Source: Vandiemenella viatica (Eukaryota > Arthropoda > Insecta > Orthoptera > Morabidae). From it: a DNA stretch of 64,000 nucleotides. Location: positions 121,116,597 through 121,180,596 of the forward strand of contig CM061921.1 of the NCBI GenBank assembly GCA_031002005.1. Reading direction: 5' to 3'. Positions 45,100-56,590 of the stretch are shown here, piece after piece. The stretch's first letter is position 1, and the number at the start of each line of letters is the position of its first letter. A program made the translations under genes and the position numbers. The notes under the pieces were generated by a model, which worked only from the letters and a program-made list of their open reading frames with translations, was not told where the DNA came from and did no database searches.

Positions 45100-45530
45100 T
45101 TGAAAATCACTTTCTTTCTTCACGAACATTCATGATGTGATTTGATATCAAGTTCTCCCTCAACTTGCCCACAATACAGGTAAAATTAATTGATCTGTAA
45201 TTCTCAACTCTATATATCCCCCATCATTTGTGAATCAGTAACTCTGTGGCTCAAATACAACTTCTCTGCTGTGCAGCAAGTTTCCAGATACTCTAAATAT
45301 AGTAAAATATTGTGTCCACATGTCTTAAAAAAATCTGTAGCAATATATTTTATACTAACAGTTTATGCATTTTTTTAACCTGCCTTCCAATCTCATAATA
45401 TCTTCAGAATCTAATGTTATTTTCCATGTCTGCTCATTTCTCTTTATGAAGAAAAATTCCATTTCTGATATTTCGCATCACATCCCTACATGACAAACCC
45501 TAACAGACTCATCAAACTAGATGCTTAATG
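45100..45530 (-). pseudogene. Non-LTR reverse transcriptase fragment, old
   Basis: Minus-strand reading gives ELRITDQ or, in the next frame, NYRSINFTCIVGKLRENL, which matches the NYRPISLTxxxGKLLE motif of RT. The 45320-45420 part parallels 41040-41130 at the nucleotide level (tgtagcaatat, later ctcataatatcttcag). It lies just downstream of the plus-strand element and just upstream of the Ig9 exon. Confidence 0.4.
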
Positions 45531-45583
45531 TTTCTTGTTCTGTATGATATCAACTTCTTTAGTATTTTTCTTTTCTTTTTTAG

Positions 45584-45731
45584 CTCCAGTTCGTTTTAAG
45601 GTTAGATCCCGAAAAGAAATGGTTCGTAAGGGTAGTACTTATACCCTAAAGTGCCATGCAATTGGTGATATGCCTATTGTACTCATCTGGAGGAAAGAAG
45701 GGAATTTTGTTGAATCACACGGCCAAATGAG
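45584..45731 (+). CDS. Dscam: Dscam-like exon, first half of Ig domain 9
   Basis: This 148-bp exon follows a long pyrimidine tract (ttttcttttttag) and ends at a near-consensus donor, gaggtaagt. It is entered in phase 1 and left in phase 2. The completed first codon is Ala, giving APVRFKVRSRKEMVRKG; the B-strand cysteine is in LKCHAIGDMP and the C-strand tryptophan in IVLIWRKEG. APV/APP-x-F directly after the preceding LTVN is the usual Ig8-Ig9 junction in Dscam proteins as I recall them, so the two exons are neighbours in the mRNA despite the 37-kb gap. The segment between the tryptophan and the exon end (NFVESHGQM) is short compared with the C'-D-E loop I remember from other Dscams. That may be real variation or may hide a small exon in the next intron. 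Confidence 0.9.
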
Positions 45732-46019
45732 GTAAGTTGATTTCATTATTAGTGTCGCTTAGTAGCTTGATGAGTTTTGAAAGAAAAATAATCTCTTTAG
45801 TGATATTGCAAACTGTTAACTGTGTTCAGAATCATGTAATACAACATACAGATTGAAAAGTATTGAAACTGGTAATCATGTTGCCATTAATGTATCTTCT
45901 TACGTGATTTGGGAAGATCTCTGGTATATATGTGAAGGAAGTGTGTACTGAACTTTTGCTGTAACATTAATTTATTATTCCTAGATTATTCAATTATAAA
46001 TTGGAAAATAAGATAGTAT

Positions 46020-46285
46020 AGGAAAAATAACCTATCACTTACCACAGATGAAAGCAGGTAGGACAGTTTAACAAGAAAAATCACAAATCACAATATTTTG
46101 GTTAATAACCTCAGACATATAGGAATTGAGAGACATGGCAGGGGTAAGAGGTATGCCCATCCAGACCTGCACAGGAATGAAACTTGTGGGAGGGTGAAGA
46201 TTGACCCATTGGTGAGAGGAGAAAGTCAACAAATGATAATTGTGAAACAAAATAATGATTATGACGATAAGTTGAGGTAAATTAA

Positions 46286-46348
<63 letters not shown>

Positions 46349-47310
46349 ATCTGCTGTAAGAGTAAATAAGTAAATAAAAATATTTTTTTTTAAATATAAA
46401 AAAATGATATATATGAATACTGACTGTAAATTTGCAAAATAGTAAGTGGCAGCAATGAAGTGTTCATGGAACTGGTGTCTAGAAAGTGTTGATAGGCAAC
46501 TTCCCATGTGTAGAGTTCTGAAACTCTGACATCTCTAACTGTAATACAGGTGGTAAGATTGTTGGAATCATGTATTGCCACTGGATGGTCTGGGTTGGAA
46601 GTATAAACATTTTGCCTGTGGTCATCCATCCTGCAGGAAAGTGTTGAGTGGTGAGACAGATGTATGAAGCAATGAAATGAAGAGAGGTAACTTGTTAAAT
46701 TAGGCGATTGGTATCATGGATGGCGTGTCCAATAATAGGAAAGTATTCCCCAGATTAGGTAGTGGTAGCTGGATGCATTTTTCATGTTTTGCAGTAGGTT
46801 CCGTTGCAGGGAAAAGATCTATGTGGGAGACTAGAAGAGTCAGATGGACCAAGATGATGTTCAGATTAGGAGGCCTGTTAAAGCAAGTGTGGGCGGGGAG
46901 GGGAAGTATGTAGGATTTTTGGAAGGAGGACACACATTTCAGGGAAGGAACATAGAAGGTTGTACCCATGGCCAAGGATCTGATAAATAGATTCCAGGTG
47001 AGGAAAGAACTGAGTGATGAATATTGATCTGCAGTAAGATTTAGAATAAGCAGAATGGGATTTGTGGGTGATAGTATGAGAAATTTGTTTTTCCACAAGA
47101 TTATACGGGTAGCAGTGGGAATTGAGGTCTTTGGATAGTTTTTGGGAATACCTGGAAAGTGATTCATGATCAGAACAGATACATCTACCACATTTTCAAG
47201 GCTGTATGGGAGGGCATGTTTGGTGTGGAAGGTATGGCAACTATTAAAGTGTAGGTACTGTTGTAAGTTTATTGGCTTGATGTGATCAGAGATGTGGAGG
47301 GCACCCCCTT
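46020..47310 (+). mobile_element. Family Y copy lacking its right terminal repeat
   Basis: The left terminal signature (aagatagtataggaaaaata, then cacttaccacagatgaaagc) starts near 46010. The body continues through the block agtaagtggcagcaatgaag at 46440, tgtccaataataggaaagta at 46727, and a G-rich block at 46890, and ends near 47310. The minus strand keeps a 163-residue frame at 46700-47191 with SFLTWNLFIRSLAMGTTFYV, FNRPPNLNIILVHLTLL and EPTAKHEKCIQLPLPNLGNT, and another frame beginning MDDHRQNVYTSNPDHPVAIH. A 57-base A run is inserted at 46288-46344. Confidence 0.6.
46288..46344. repeat. Poly-A run of 57 bases
   Basis: This is an uninterrupted A homopolymer inside the family Y copy. It may be the tail of a minimal retroposition, or an expanded homopolymer whose exact length is unreliable. 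Confidence 0.9.
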
Positions 47311-47499
47311 CGTCTTATTATTTCCTTTAATCTTATGTTCTTTGAGTGTAAATTGGTCCACCAATCTACTTTACAGAAATAACAAATACAAAAATCTCAA
47401 AAATAGTTTATCTACATTTACAATACTGGCACAATAGATGTACCAAATCTTGTCTTTTGTAGTGATTAATCCCTAATACTTCAGTCTCAGTATCAATAT

Positions 47500-47790
47500 A
47501 TTTAGCAATGAGAATAGTCATCATCAGCTACAGTAATTATTCTTCATAGGACTTTTCAAATGAAGATTGGTCCTTCCATCTTTTTAGTGGATGTCCCAAT
47601 GTTTGATATAAATTTTTTGGCACATCTTATTATCCATTATTTGAATGTATTTAATGAATCTAGTTTGATAGTCATGTAATTCATCCAGTAGGGCTCTCAC
47701 TCCTGCTCTTTGTCTGATGTCATCACTCCATATGTGTAACATATATAGGCGGAAAAATTTATTTAAAGAGATACTGTAAATTTTGTAACA
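47500..47790 (-). pseudogene. Non-LTR retrotransposon C-terminal fragment
   Basis: The minus strand reads LYMLHIWSDDIRQRAGVRAL and LDELHDYQTRFIKYIQIMDN. It resembles the tail of endonuclease-reverse transcriptases with the pattern R-N-x-x-IR-x-x-x-x-VxxL-x-x-K-x-x-x-x-Q-x-x-W-x-GHVxRM. Only this end is preserved. Confidence 0.4.
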
Positions 47791-50289
47791 ATTACCACAT
47801 GAGGAGTAGGAAGGAGGAAAAAACTTGTTTATCAAAGAAAGCTCGTTCAGTTTTACAGATAATTTGAATTTTATTACATCAACAGATTGGTCATGAAAAG
47901 CCACATATTATATGTAAAAATAGATCTTGTAGTTGGAATAGGAATAGGGTTTTTTTTAGGTAAAAAAAGACTGTAAATTTGGAAAAAAAGTTAAATTATA
48001 TGGTTAAAAATATATTCAGATGAAACAGAAAAATTGACAGATCAAGAATATGATATTAGTTTTTCAATTAAATAAAAATTTAAGGGGTAAAAGTAAAAAT
48101 GTAGTTTTTACTATCATGACTTTCTTGTTGAGAGATGTCATGGGTTGAATGATGTACGACAGACCGATGGTATAATATATCTAGAAGATTGTTAAAACCA
48201 TTTAGGAACAGGTTTAACCTGCAGAAGGAATACAGTAAAGTATTTCTACCAGTCGTTTCTAACGGTAAAACACTTCTGAGTCATATTTCAAGGCTGCCTT
48301 TGTGAAAATTAGAAATTTTAGTTAGAGTAGGTTTTCAAGTCGAACGGTTATTCTTGCATTCATTCTCATTGCTGAAACTCATTATGAGGATCATTTTTTC
48401 ATACTCAGAAAATTTAGTTTAGAAGATATTATGATGTGTTGATGTTCGCCCATGAGGTGAGAGGGTGCTGAGTCTAAAATTTGAAATAACTAGTAAATGT
48501 GAAAAGTCACAGCAAAGGTTTTATCATCAAGTGTAGTCACCACCTGTGAGTGGATTTTAAGCATAGAATTAGTTAATTAGGTATGGAATAAATAGGTTTT
48601 TAATAAGAGAAAAAATCAGAATCTAAAATAAACTAGGTAGAAGAAAGAAATTAATTGCAGAAGATAGACAAAATTAAGAGGGTTAAAATGATATATTGGT
48701 TTTATTAAAAAGTTCAAGGCATTTGAAAGATAAACAAGATACTTATTCAAAATTTATTGTCATGATTATTGAAAAATGCGTCAAAGTTGATGATGTAAGT
48801 GAATTTGGAATTCATTTAATAGAAGCTTCCTTGTGGATTATAATTTAAGACAGGTAGAATAAGCTACCAGGAAGCCCATGTGTTAATTACAGTTCAGTTT
48901 CAAAGTTGAAATCTGACATCACAAAGACAACCAATTTGATAAATAGAAGGTTGCCATCTTGGTGGTTGAGTAGTCTTTTGGCAGTTTGTGGTAAGGTCAG
49001 TTCATGTGTCACTGGTGGAGCTATGCTTCTTCATGCTCATGGTCAGTAGTACATTCAGTTATGGAATAACTATACTTTGATCTTATTAGGGGGCCGGATG
49101 AGAGTTTGTCGTCTCTCTTGAGTGTTAATAATCTGAAATCTTCAATGGAACAGTCTGTCTGATAGCCTTATCACTACTGAACATTTGTAGAAGAACTTTT
49201 TTTGGAAGATTATATTTGCTAATGGAACTATAAACTATAAAGTGTCTTTATTTAACTATACCTTTCACACATGAGGTTTATATCAAATGTGTGGTGACCA
49301 CTTTATTCAATTATAAGTTGTACCAGAGGCAGCAGTCATTCTCATCAATGTTAAAGTGGGAACATTAGTTTTGCTTAACCCCCAAAGCATACATAGAATT
49401 CCACAATGCAAACATGAAATGATAAAGTATGAGTTTAAGAATGAAAGAAAAATACTGGGAGATAGAGTGCTTTTTCTAATAAACACAGTGTTTATCCTAT
49501 CTCAAACTAAATTGTTGTTAAGTAGGAATAATTTCAAGAATATTTGGTAGTTACATCATCCTAGTGGCAAAGGAGGAAATGTTGATCCATAGTTTCAGTT
49601 TAATAAGAATTGCTTCCAACATAGAAATAATTCAGTAGTGGCAAAAGGTAAGGAAAATTTTAAACAGTAAAATGATACCTAAATCTTCATAGAGGGTTAA
49701 GAACTTTAAAAGTAACTCATGATTATCTGATTTTGAAACTTAGGAATTTATAGTGCTTAAATGAAGCAATTTAAGATATATGATGTCAGAGAAAATAGTC
49801 AGAAAAATTAGAACTACAAAATACTAAAATTTCAGGTAGATCTAACTAAGTTGGCGACTCAAGAAAGTGGTTGCAACGATAGTCTATATAAATAACCACC
49901 ATTTTCCTTGTTGAGAGAGCATTGTTTAGTGAACCTCAGATGACTGCAGGCATATGCATGGTTCCATAGAGGAGAGGCAAACCCTGAGAAAGTAGCCAGT
50001 TGACTTTGAAATCTGATTGAAAGTAGGAACGCGAAGTTGTGATTTTCAATTATGTGACCAGTCAACTATAACACTAACATTCAGACATTGGGAGTGGACT
50101 CTGCTTTTTCTTCATCATGAGCTTAAAGATCTTTTATCAAGTTTACAGGGAACTGTGAAAGATTGTCATGAGTGTGAGTCAATTTGTGGGGAAAGATGAC
50201 CTGCTGACTCCATTGATAGGATTCAAAAGTTTTGACATCTGACTACAGGCAATACACTGGTACCATAATTAGCTGAGAACATTTTTGAA

Positions 50290-52104
50290 GAACGACCGTT
50301 TAGGTTTAGGGATAGGTTAGTTTTTAGGATATTTCCAAATTTTGGGGATTTTTTCTATAATTTTTGGGGATTTTAACTTTCTTTCTGGGTTTTTCTTTCT
50401 TTTCTTTAAGATGTTCAGCCAGTTTTTTGCATTTTCAAAAAAATGACTTCAATCTTCCAGGGGCATGTAAGCTACCTTACTCTCTGTTTTCAATATTCAG
50501 TCAAAATCCGGCGAAGTTTGAGGTTAACATTCAGTACATGATACTATAGTTGAAATCGAAATAACAACACTTTAGGTTCAGAAAAGTAAATAAACAACAC
50601 ATAGCAACCATAAATAAGAAGTTTCTAGTAAAATATAAACCATAAACTTACCTAAATGAGCGTAATCCATATTAATTCTGAAGTAAAGTAAACAGGTTTG
50701 GTTAAACAACCATATCACTGATATTCCACATAATTGACCACTGTAAAGCACTTTAATAATAATAATTTCACCATTTGATATTAAATTCACTAATAACTCG
50801 CAGTTCCAGACTAATTTAAAGCAGTAAATATGATTTTTAAAGCATCTCCACATGGGTGGAGTTCAATAATTAATTCCAGCACATCTAAGTAATTTCTGAG
50901 CTTTAAAAGTAGATTTAAACACGCTAAATAACCGGCAGACAAATATTCTTTAAGTTTCCAATAGCCATCAACTAATAAACAGAAGATATAAATAAATAAA
51001 AATCCATTTTTTAATGACGTCGTAGAAACCGATTTGCAACTTGAATTTCTTTCTGACTAACATATTTCACGAACTAAAAACTTTTCTAAAGTACTTAAAT
51101 TAAATAAAGGTACGATTTAAAATTAGTTTGAGGCCATAACAGACTTTAAATAAAAAGTGGATATATTCTTGCACCATCCAGGAAATCAGCAAATTTTAGA
51201 AATTCAATAACTTTTGATATCGTTAACTGATTTAAAAGATTTTTACACCACTGATCTCAGCAGAAGCTGGGGAACACTTTAAACATAGTATTAACTTGAT
51301 ATTTTAAAATTTTGCAAATCCTTATTTCGGATGTGATGTATCGCAATACTCTAAACAAATGTGTTTTCAGATTAACCAAATTTCAAAATTAATTTACACC
51401 AGTCTGGAAGCTTTAAAACCAAAACCAACCACATCACTGCACTTGTCTCGTTACGCTCTTCATCTTGTGATTTTCTGGTAGTTCTCAGTTAACAATTTTT
51501 GTTTCTAGATAGACTGTTGTTTAGGTCAATTTTGATGAAAGTGAGCCCGGACATGGTTTCTTCGCACTTCTTTGAAGTATCTGGTCGAGTTCAGATGTAG
51601 TACATTGTTATGCGGGTTTAAGTGAGACCGGCTCGTGGTGGCTGATGGGAAACCAGAATTCGGGCAGCATGGCCTACTGACGCCATTACTAACAGGATAG
51701 GCAACCATAGAAATCTGAACTTTTCCGGCATGTGTTCATCGATGTGAACTTTAACTTTCAATTTCATTCGGGGTGTTGCGGTCTGTTCTGTTTCATGACT
51801 TGTGATCTTTGGCAAATGATTTTCTCTGATTTCCATTGCTAACTGTGACTTTATGTAAACTCTGTGCAAATTTCAAGAATTTATACTTCAGTTATTTGGA
51901 CTTCAACTTTTATTTCAAACTTAGTACCTTTCTTAGAGGAGGTTAATCTGTAAGTGGCAGCCGTCTTCATCATTACAGTTAGCATTCTACCAGGATTTTC
52001 ACGGTTATAGAACTTTTACCGAACTTTTGATAACATTTTGGAAGACTTCAAGTTTAGATGTACAAGCCGATACCCGACCCCGATATATGGTTTATCCCCT
52101 AACA
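50290..52104 (+). mobile_element. LTR element remnant on the plus strand
   Basis: The block 50290-50465 is the reverse complement, with substitutions, of 17348-17525 in the nested LTR element (tttaagatgttcagccagtt, then atgacttcaatcttccaggg). It ends in the polypurine-tract position. The LTR follows at 50466-52104, beginning TGTAAGCTACCTTACT and ending gatacccgaccccgata...cccctaaca, which parallels the gggtaccaacccccagtatc...ccctgaca end of the nested element's LTR. The gag-like interior is gone. This is a diverged lineage, on the opposite strand to the 12-35 kb elements. Confidence 0.6.
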
Positions 52105-52319
52105 TATGCTTTTGTTGTTTTGTCAGGGTTCCATATATTCAGATCCATGTGGCAAGATGGGGATCACCATAATTACGTAAAATTTGATAATAGAGTCAAA
52201 ATTTGTTTTGCTGTGAAGCTCTTTTAACACTGAAAATCTTCTAAAAAATATTTAAAAAAATTAATATCCTCAACATTATGTAAACTCAAAATGCACACAA
52301 AGTTTTTAAATTTGTAATC

Positions 52320-52650
52320 TGATCTACAGGTGTCTGCTATTAAATTCTTTGCTATTACCAAATGTTTTTCTAGTATTTTTGTTGACTGATGTTTCTGGAT
52401 TATGAAACTTTGCTGCAAAGTATAGTTTGTAAATCGATCTTACATAGTCAAAAGCTTTAGTATAATCTATATAAGTAATAAATCTAGACTTATTAAAATC
52501 CTTTTGCTTTTTAATTAGCTGTGCCATGCTAAAAATACTGTCCCCACACGTTTACCTTTCCTAAAACTATATTGTTCATTTGTTAAGGTATGCTCAGATA
52601 TAGTGTGAAGTTGTCAGGATTTTAGCATGTAATATATACCATGAAGTAGG
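52320..52650 (-). pseudogene. Reverse transcriptase fragment
   Basis: Minus-strand translation has LIKKQKDFNKSRFITYIDYT followed by KAFDYVRSIYKLYFAAKF. It matches the motif of RTs in which FIDYxKAFDxVxR is followed by LW. The remaining domains are not visible. It lies just downstream of the LTR remnant. Confidence 0.5.
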
Positions 52651-53162
52651 TAGGCTGATATCTTGGTAATTCTTGGAATCAATACTGACTCCTTATTTTT
52701 TTTAATAAATAAATAATTAAAACATCATTATAATTCTCTCACATATTAATAACATTTAATATTTGTTCAGGTAAAAGGTCTGATGAGTATTTTATTTATA
52801 TATTCCATTGCTGGTGATTTTTTCTTTCAAAACTTGTAATAGTAATAGGTATAAAATAATTAAATTATTCATTGCTTTCACACTGCACATACTAATATTT
52901 TTAAAATGCAAAAGTTTCTACTTACAAGTAATTTAAAACACAATGGGATTTCCATTTGGATTTCTGGAACTCAAGATGTTTGAGATAGATATGTATGTAT
53001 GGAGCTTGGAAAAACAATAATCAGGTTATACTGTCAGATGTATTTAACTAAGAAATCATATAAACAATGCTCTAATAAACTTCAAGGGTACGTTATACCG
53101 AGTACTTTTTCTTGGGAAATATTAACTGAGATGGTTGCCCCCTGCAATCCTCAGTGTATCTA

Positions 53163-53371
53163 CGTATTTGTTGTTTTTTGCAGAAGACTGTGATGTGTAG
53201 TTTGTCCTATAGGCCTGCTCTTCTGAAGTACACCATAGGGGCCACCAGGCTTAATGTCCCCCTGACGTATTTGTTGTTTTTTTGCAGAAGACTGTGATGT
53301 GTGTAGTTTGTCCTATAGGCCTGGTCTTCTGAAGTACACCATAGGGGCCACCAGGCTTAATGTCCCCCTGA
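53163..53371. repeat. Tandem duplication, 103 and 106 bp
   Basis: Units at 53163-53265 and 53266-53371 both start cgtatttgttgttttttgca and end gcttaatgtccccctga. They differ by one extra T, a gtgt/gt length difference and one substitution (gcctgctc / gcctggtc). The similarity implies a recent event. Confidence 0.9.
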
Positions 53372-53429
53372 TGAGAAATCACCATCAACAGTTTCATATA
53401 AGCCTCACTCAATATGCACTGTGGAGAGG

Positions 53430-53591
53430 TTTGGAATTTAATCCAAAACTTTGGTGAACAGTCTGGTGATTAGGAATTATATGCCACCACTTCTCCTGAT
53501 GATGAAAAATTTCCATTACCAGGACTCGAACATGCTGTGTCAGGCACCGGGTACCATCATTGTTCCACAACCAGCTGAGCCAATGGGGCAG
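53430..53591 (-). mobile_element. tRNA-derived SINE
   Basis: On the minus strand the head reads ccattggctcagctggttgt, with an A-box tggctcagctgg at 53571-53582 and a B-box gttcgagtcc at 53522-53531, both close to consensus. A body continues to about 53430. The B-box is better preserved than in the SINE at 9112, so it is probably younger or from another family. The start abuts a microsatellite on the other side, so the exact end is unclear. Confidence 0.7.

Positions 53592-53636
<45 letters not shown>
53592..53636. repeat. (TA)n(GA)n compound microsatellite
   Basis: About ten TA units followed by about twelve GA units, directly next to the SINE head. Confidence 0.9.
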
Positions 53637-53679
53637 TATTATTAGGAAGCAATAGGCACTTAATTGCAGGACAAATAAA

Positions 53680-54870
53680 CATATGGATAGGTGAATAACC
53701 ATCACTTATCACATTTAAAGGCAGGACATTTTTGAAAAATGGACAGGCACATAAACACATTGAGCAGTGAAATTTTCTAGTTTATTACCCTTCATTGACA
53801 GTATAATGAGGAAGCTACATGGTGGAGATTCACAGCAAACTGATGGCTCAAAGACCATTGGCTGGCATTATAGAGTGAGGGAAAAATCAAAATGAAGGCA
53901 AATATAGAGTAAGGGTTGAAGAGCATAAACCTGAGTTATTAAAGATAGGAGGATAAGGAAAAATATGAACACTTTACAATATTTCAGTAAAAAATTTTAG
54001 TCATACTAGAGATGATAATTTTATATATATATAAACTGCTTGGCTGTAACCACTCATCCTCATGGACAATTGGTTAGTGGTGACGCTGATATAAGAATCT
54101 ACATATTGAATGCAAGTAAGTTAGTAAATGAGGTGAGTAGTAGTAGAAGTTGTAGTTCCAATAATAGGAAAAGACTCCCATGTGATAGATTTGGAGTATG
54201 AAATGGTGACTGAATGGATGCTTCATGTATTGCAGAGAGCTCTATCTATTGCAGTGAGAGATCTATGCGTTATTCCAAGAGAGCCAAACACAGAAAAACA
54301 GTATATACTGCCAACCTAGACCATCCAGTGGCAGTCAGTGTTAGCTCATGACTCTAAAAATCTCAATATCTGTTTTACAGAGAAAGAGCTGTCATAGTTT
54401 TTCTTGATATTACTACCTCTTTGGAACTCTGTAGATGTGAACTTCGCTACCTACATACTGTTTACACCAGGCATCCCTCTAACCTCAACTTCTATTAAGA
54501 CCACACTTGTAAACCCATTAGCTATATTTTAGAACTATTCCATTAATATTTTTAACAGATATAAAATTACATTTTTTATATTTTACTTAAAAATAAAATT
54601 TGTCCACTTTATTTTATTTTGACTGGTTGTTACTGATAACTTTCCCACAGTTATCGCTGGTCAGCTTTCTTCCCTACCATTGCAATTCCCACCTGGCTCA
54701 TCTTTCGCTCATTTATGTAGTAGGTCTTGATGTATATACATCTGATCCCCTTGTCATATGTCTCACCTCTAACATGACTAAGGTTTATTTACTGAAATAT
54801 TGAAAAGTGTGTTTGTCTTGACCTCCTGACTTCATCTGTGGTAAGTAATGGGATATGGTCTATATCCTTA
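53680..54870. mobile_element. Family Y copy with both terminal inverted repeats, diverged
   Basis: The left end near 53685 reads gtgaataaccatcacttatc, then aaaggcaggaca, gacaggcacataaacacatt and tttattacccttcattgaca. The right end near 54760-54870 is the inverse (catgactaaggtttatttac, gaaatattgaaaagtgtgtt, acctcctgacttcatctgtg, gtaagtaatggga). The inside block 54130-54270 (ccaataataggaaaagact) matches the family Y body. About 1.2 kb long. Confidence 0.55.
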
Positions 54871-54959
54871 TGTTTTCATTGCTTATCAGCAGTTTCATTG
54901 TTACTATTATTGAATTATGTGGATAATAGAAAATAAGGAACTGCCATTAGGCACCAAAA

Positions 54960-56590
54960 CTAAGATAGAATAGGGAAAAAAACCCATCACTTACTACAGA
55001 TGAAGACAGGAGGGTGAGATGAACACATAAAAAACACAAAAACAAACACCAACTACACAATATTTTGGGAAAAATCCTTAGTAATGTGAGAATCGAGATA
55101 TATGGCAAGACACACCATATGAATGAAACAAACTCGGAACACATGGGGTGGTGGTGGAAGGGCTCGAGGTGAGGGGAAATGTTGCAACAGTGATAAATGT
55201 GGAACAAAATAATCTCTGTGATTGCTAGTGAGTAGAAATAATTTTTAAAATATAACTTTATTTTGATCTGTTATTGGCATATAATATATATATGACTATA
55301 AAATTGAAAGATAGTAAGTGGCAGGTTTAGCATAGGTTTAGGACAGGGGTGTGTCTGGTGTCAAGGATATGTTTGTACGATAGTTCCCATCTGCAGTGTT
55401 CTGAAGGTGTGATAGTGTTCAAAAAAATTCTAACAGCTCTAATTGTGAAACAGGGGTTGAAGTTGTTAGAATCATATGAGTTTGCATGAATGGCAACTCT
55501 ATTGTCTGGGTTGAAAGTATAAACGTTTTGCCTGTGACCATTCATCCTGTAGGATAGTTCTTGAGTGTTGACACAGATACAGGAAGCAGTGCAGTGAAGA
55601 CAGATGAGTTAGTAAATAAGGTGAGTGGTTGCGCATGTAGCATGTCCAATTATAGGAAAGTGTGACATAAAAAAAAATATTTTTTTATATTTTTTAAAAA
55701 AGAACATGATATTTTCCCTTGAGTGTCGAAAATCAATAATATTTACTCCTAGAGAAAAAGAATACGAAAGTATAGGTTGCTATGGAAAAATATCAATCAA
55801 GTGATGGTGTCTAACAGCATAGAAGCATAGAAAGGTTGCTTGGAATTATCATTTCTGAAACAAACTTGCTTCTTCGGAGATTACCCAGTTTCAATGTAGT
55901 TCCCAGAGGATTACAAAATATACAATAAACTTAAAGCTGTTTGAAAGAAAAAGGACTGAATTATTTAACAGTTATAATCAGTCACATATCATCAGTTATA
56001 AGTTGGACCAAACCAAACGGCCACTCGACAAAAGGATTCTCCAGTGACAGAATTAAACTAGGTGGTGGTGGCTGGGTGCAAGCTGTATGTTTTACGATGT
56101 GGTCTGTTACCAGGAAAAGATCCCTGAGGAGGTCTGTAATAATAATAATTGATAAAATTGTGATACAGCACCCAATCTGGTGGAAATATTCCTACACACC
56201 CCTTTCTCCTTTCCTCTTCCAACCTACTATTGCCTATACTATTTTTTACTTTAAATTCCTTGCGTGTTTCCAGTAAATTATTCATCACTTCTCTTGGCAA
56301 TTTATTCCAGTCCCTTACACCCTTTCTTAGGAGAGTCAGAAGGTAAATATTTGTGGACCAAGATATTATTCAGATTGGGAGGTCTACTGAAGCAAGTGCA
56401 GGGACCAGTGGGTGGGATGTGGTGGATCAGGATGCAATCACATGTCTTGCCTTTCACGTGACTAAAGTTTCTTACCAAAATATTGTGTAGCTTGTGTTTG
56501 TTTTTATGTTTTTTACAGGGTCATCTCACCCTCCTGCCTTCATCTGTGGTATGTGATGGGTTATTTTTCCGTATCATATCTTATTTTTAG
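54960..56590. mobile_element. Family Y copy with TIRs of about 130 bp
   Basis: The left terminal region 54963-55095 (agatagaatagggaaaaaaa, then cccatcacttactacagatg, aagacaggagggtgagatga, aacacaatattttg-like) is the inverse of 56455-56590 (taccaaaatattgtgtagct, ggtcatctcaccctcctgcc, ttcatctgtggtatgtgatg, ggttatttttccgtatc). Such long inverted ends indicate a DNA transposon. Its minus strand has a frame opening MNGHRQNVYTFNPDNRVAIH and ending LSYKHILDTRH, shared with the 46-kb copy. An RT-tail fragment interrupts it at 56136-56338. Superfamily unknown to me; no DDE motif was recognised. Confidence 0.65.
56136..56338 (-). pseudogene. Non-LTR 3' end fragment with (TTA)n tail
   Basis: The minus strand reads LRKGVRDWNKLPREVMNNLL then ETRKEFKVKNSIGN, resembling the VxxWNxLPxxVVxAxxxxxFKxxL end of many reverse transcriptases, and runs to a (TTA)n tract at 56138-56150. 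It sits between two parts of the family Y body, so it inserted into that copy. Confidence 0.45.

Larger units (their letters stand above)
8227..45583 (+). other. Dscam-like intron between Ig8 and Ig9 exons (37.4 kb)
   Basis: This is the largest intron in the window, phase 1, gt at 8227 and ag at 45583. I saw no Ig-like cassette exons inside it. About 11.95-35.19 kb is one old LTR element with its nested insertions; 35.5-45.5 kb is a non-LTR cluster. Stretches where I recognise nothing: 8230-9110, 9335-9765, 10910-11290, 35193-35560, 38300-38600, 40017-40800 and 41340-41725. Confidence 0.8.

Noticed and set aside
8227..45583. Alternative Dscam-type cassette exons in the 37-kb intron
   Set aside because: I looked for Ig signatures (W in strand C, DxGxYxC) between splice sites and saw none; the space is filled by mobile elements. 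An exon scan could still find one.
46286..46507. Minus-strand ORF ending in a long Phe run
   Set aside because: The Phe run is the translation of the poly-A tract; not a gene.
47800..50290. Possible interior of the LTR remnant at 50.3-52.1 kb
   Set aside because: Position would suit it, but I found no gag- or pol-like motif and no clear nucleotide match to the other elements, so I left it unassigned.
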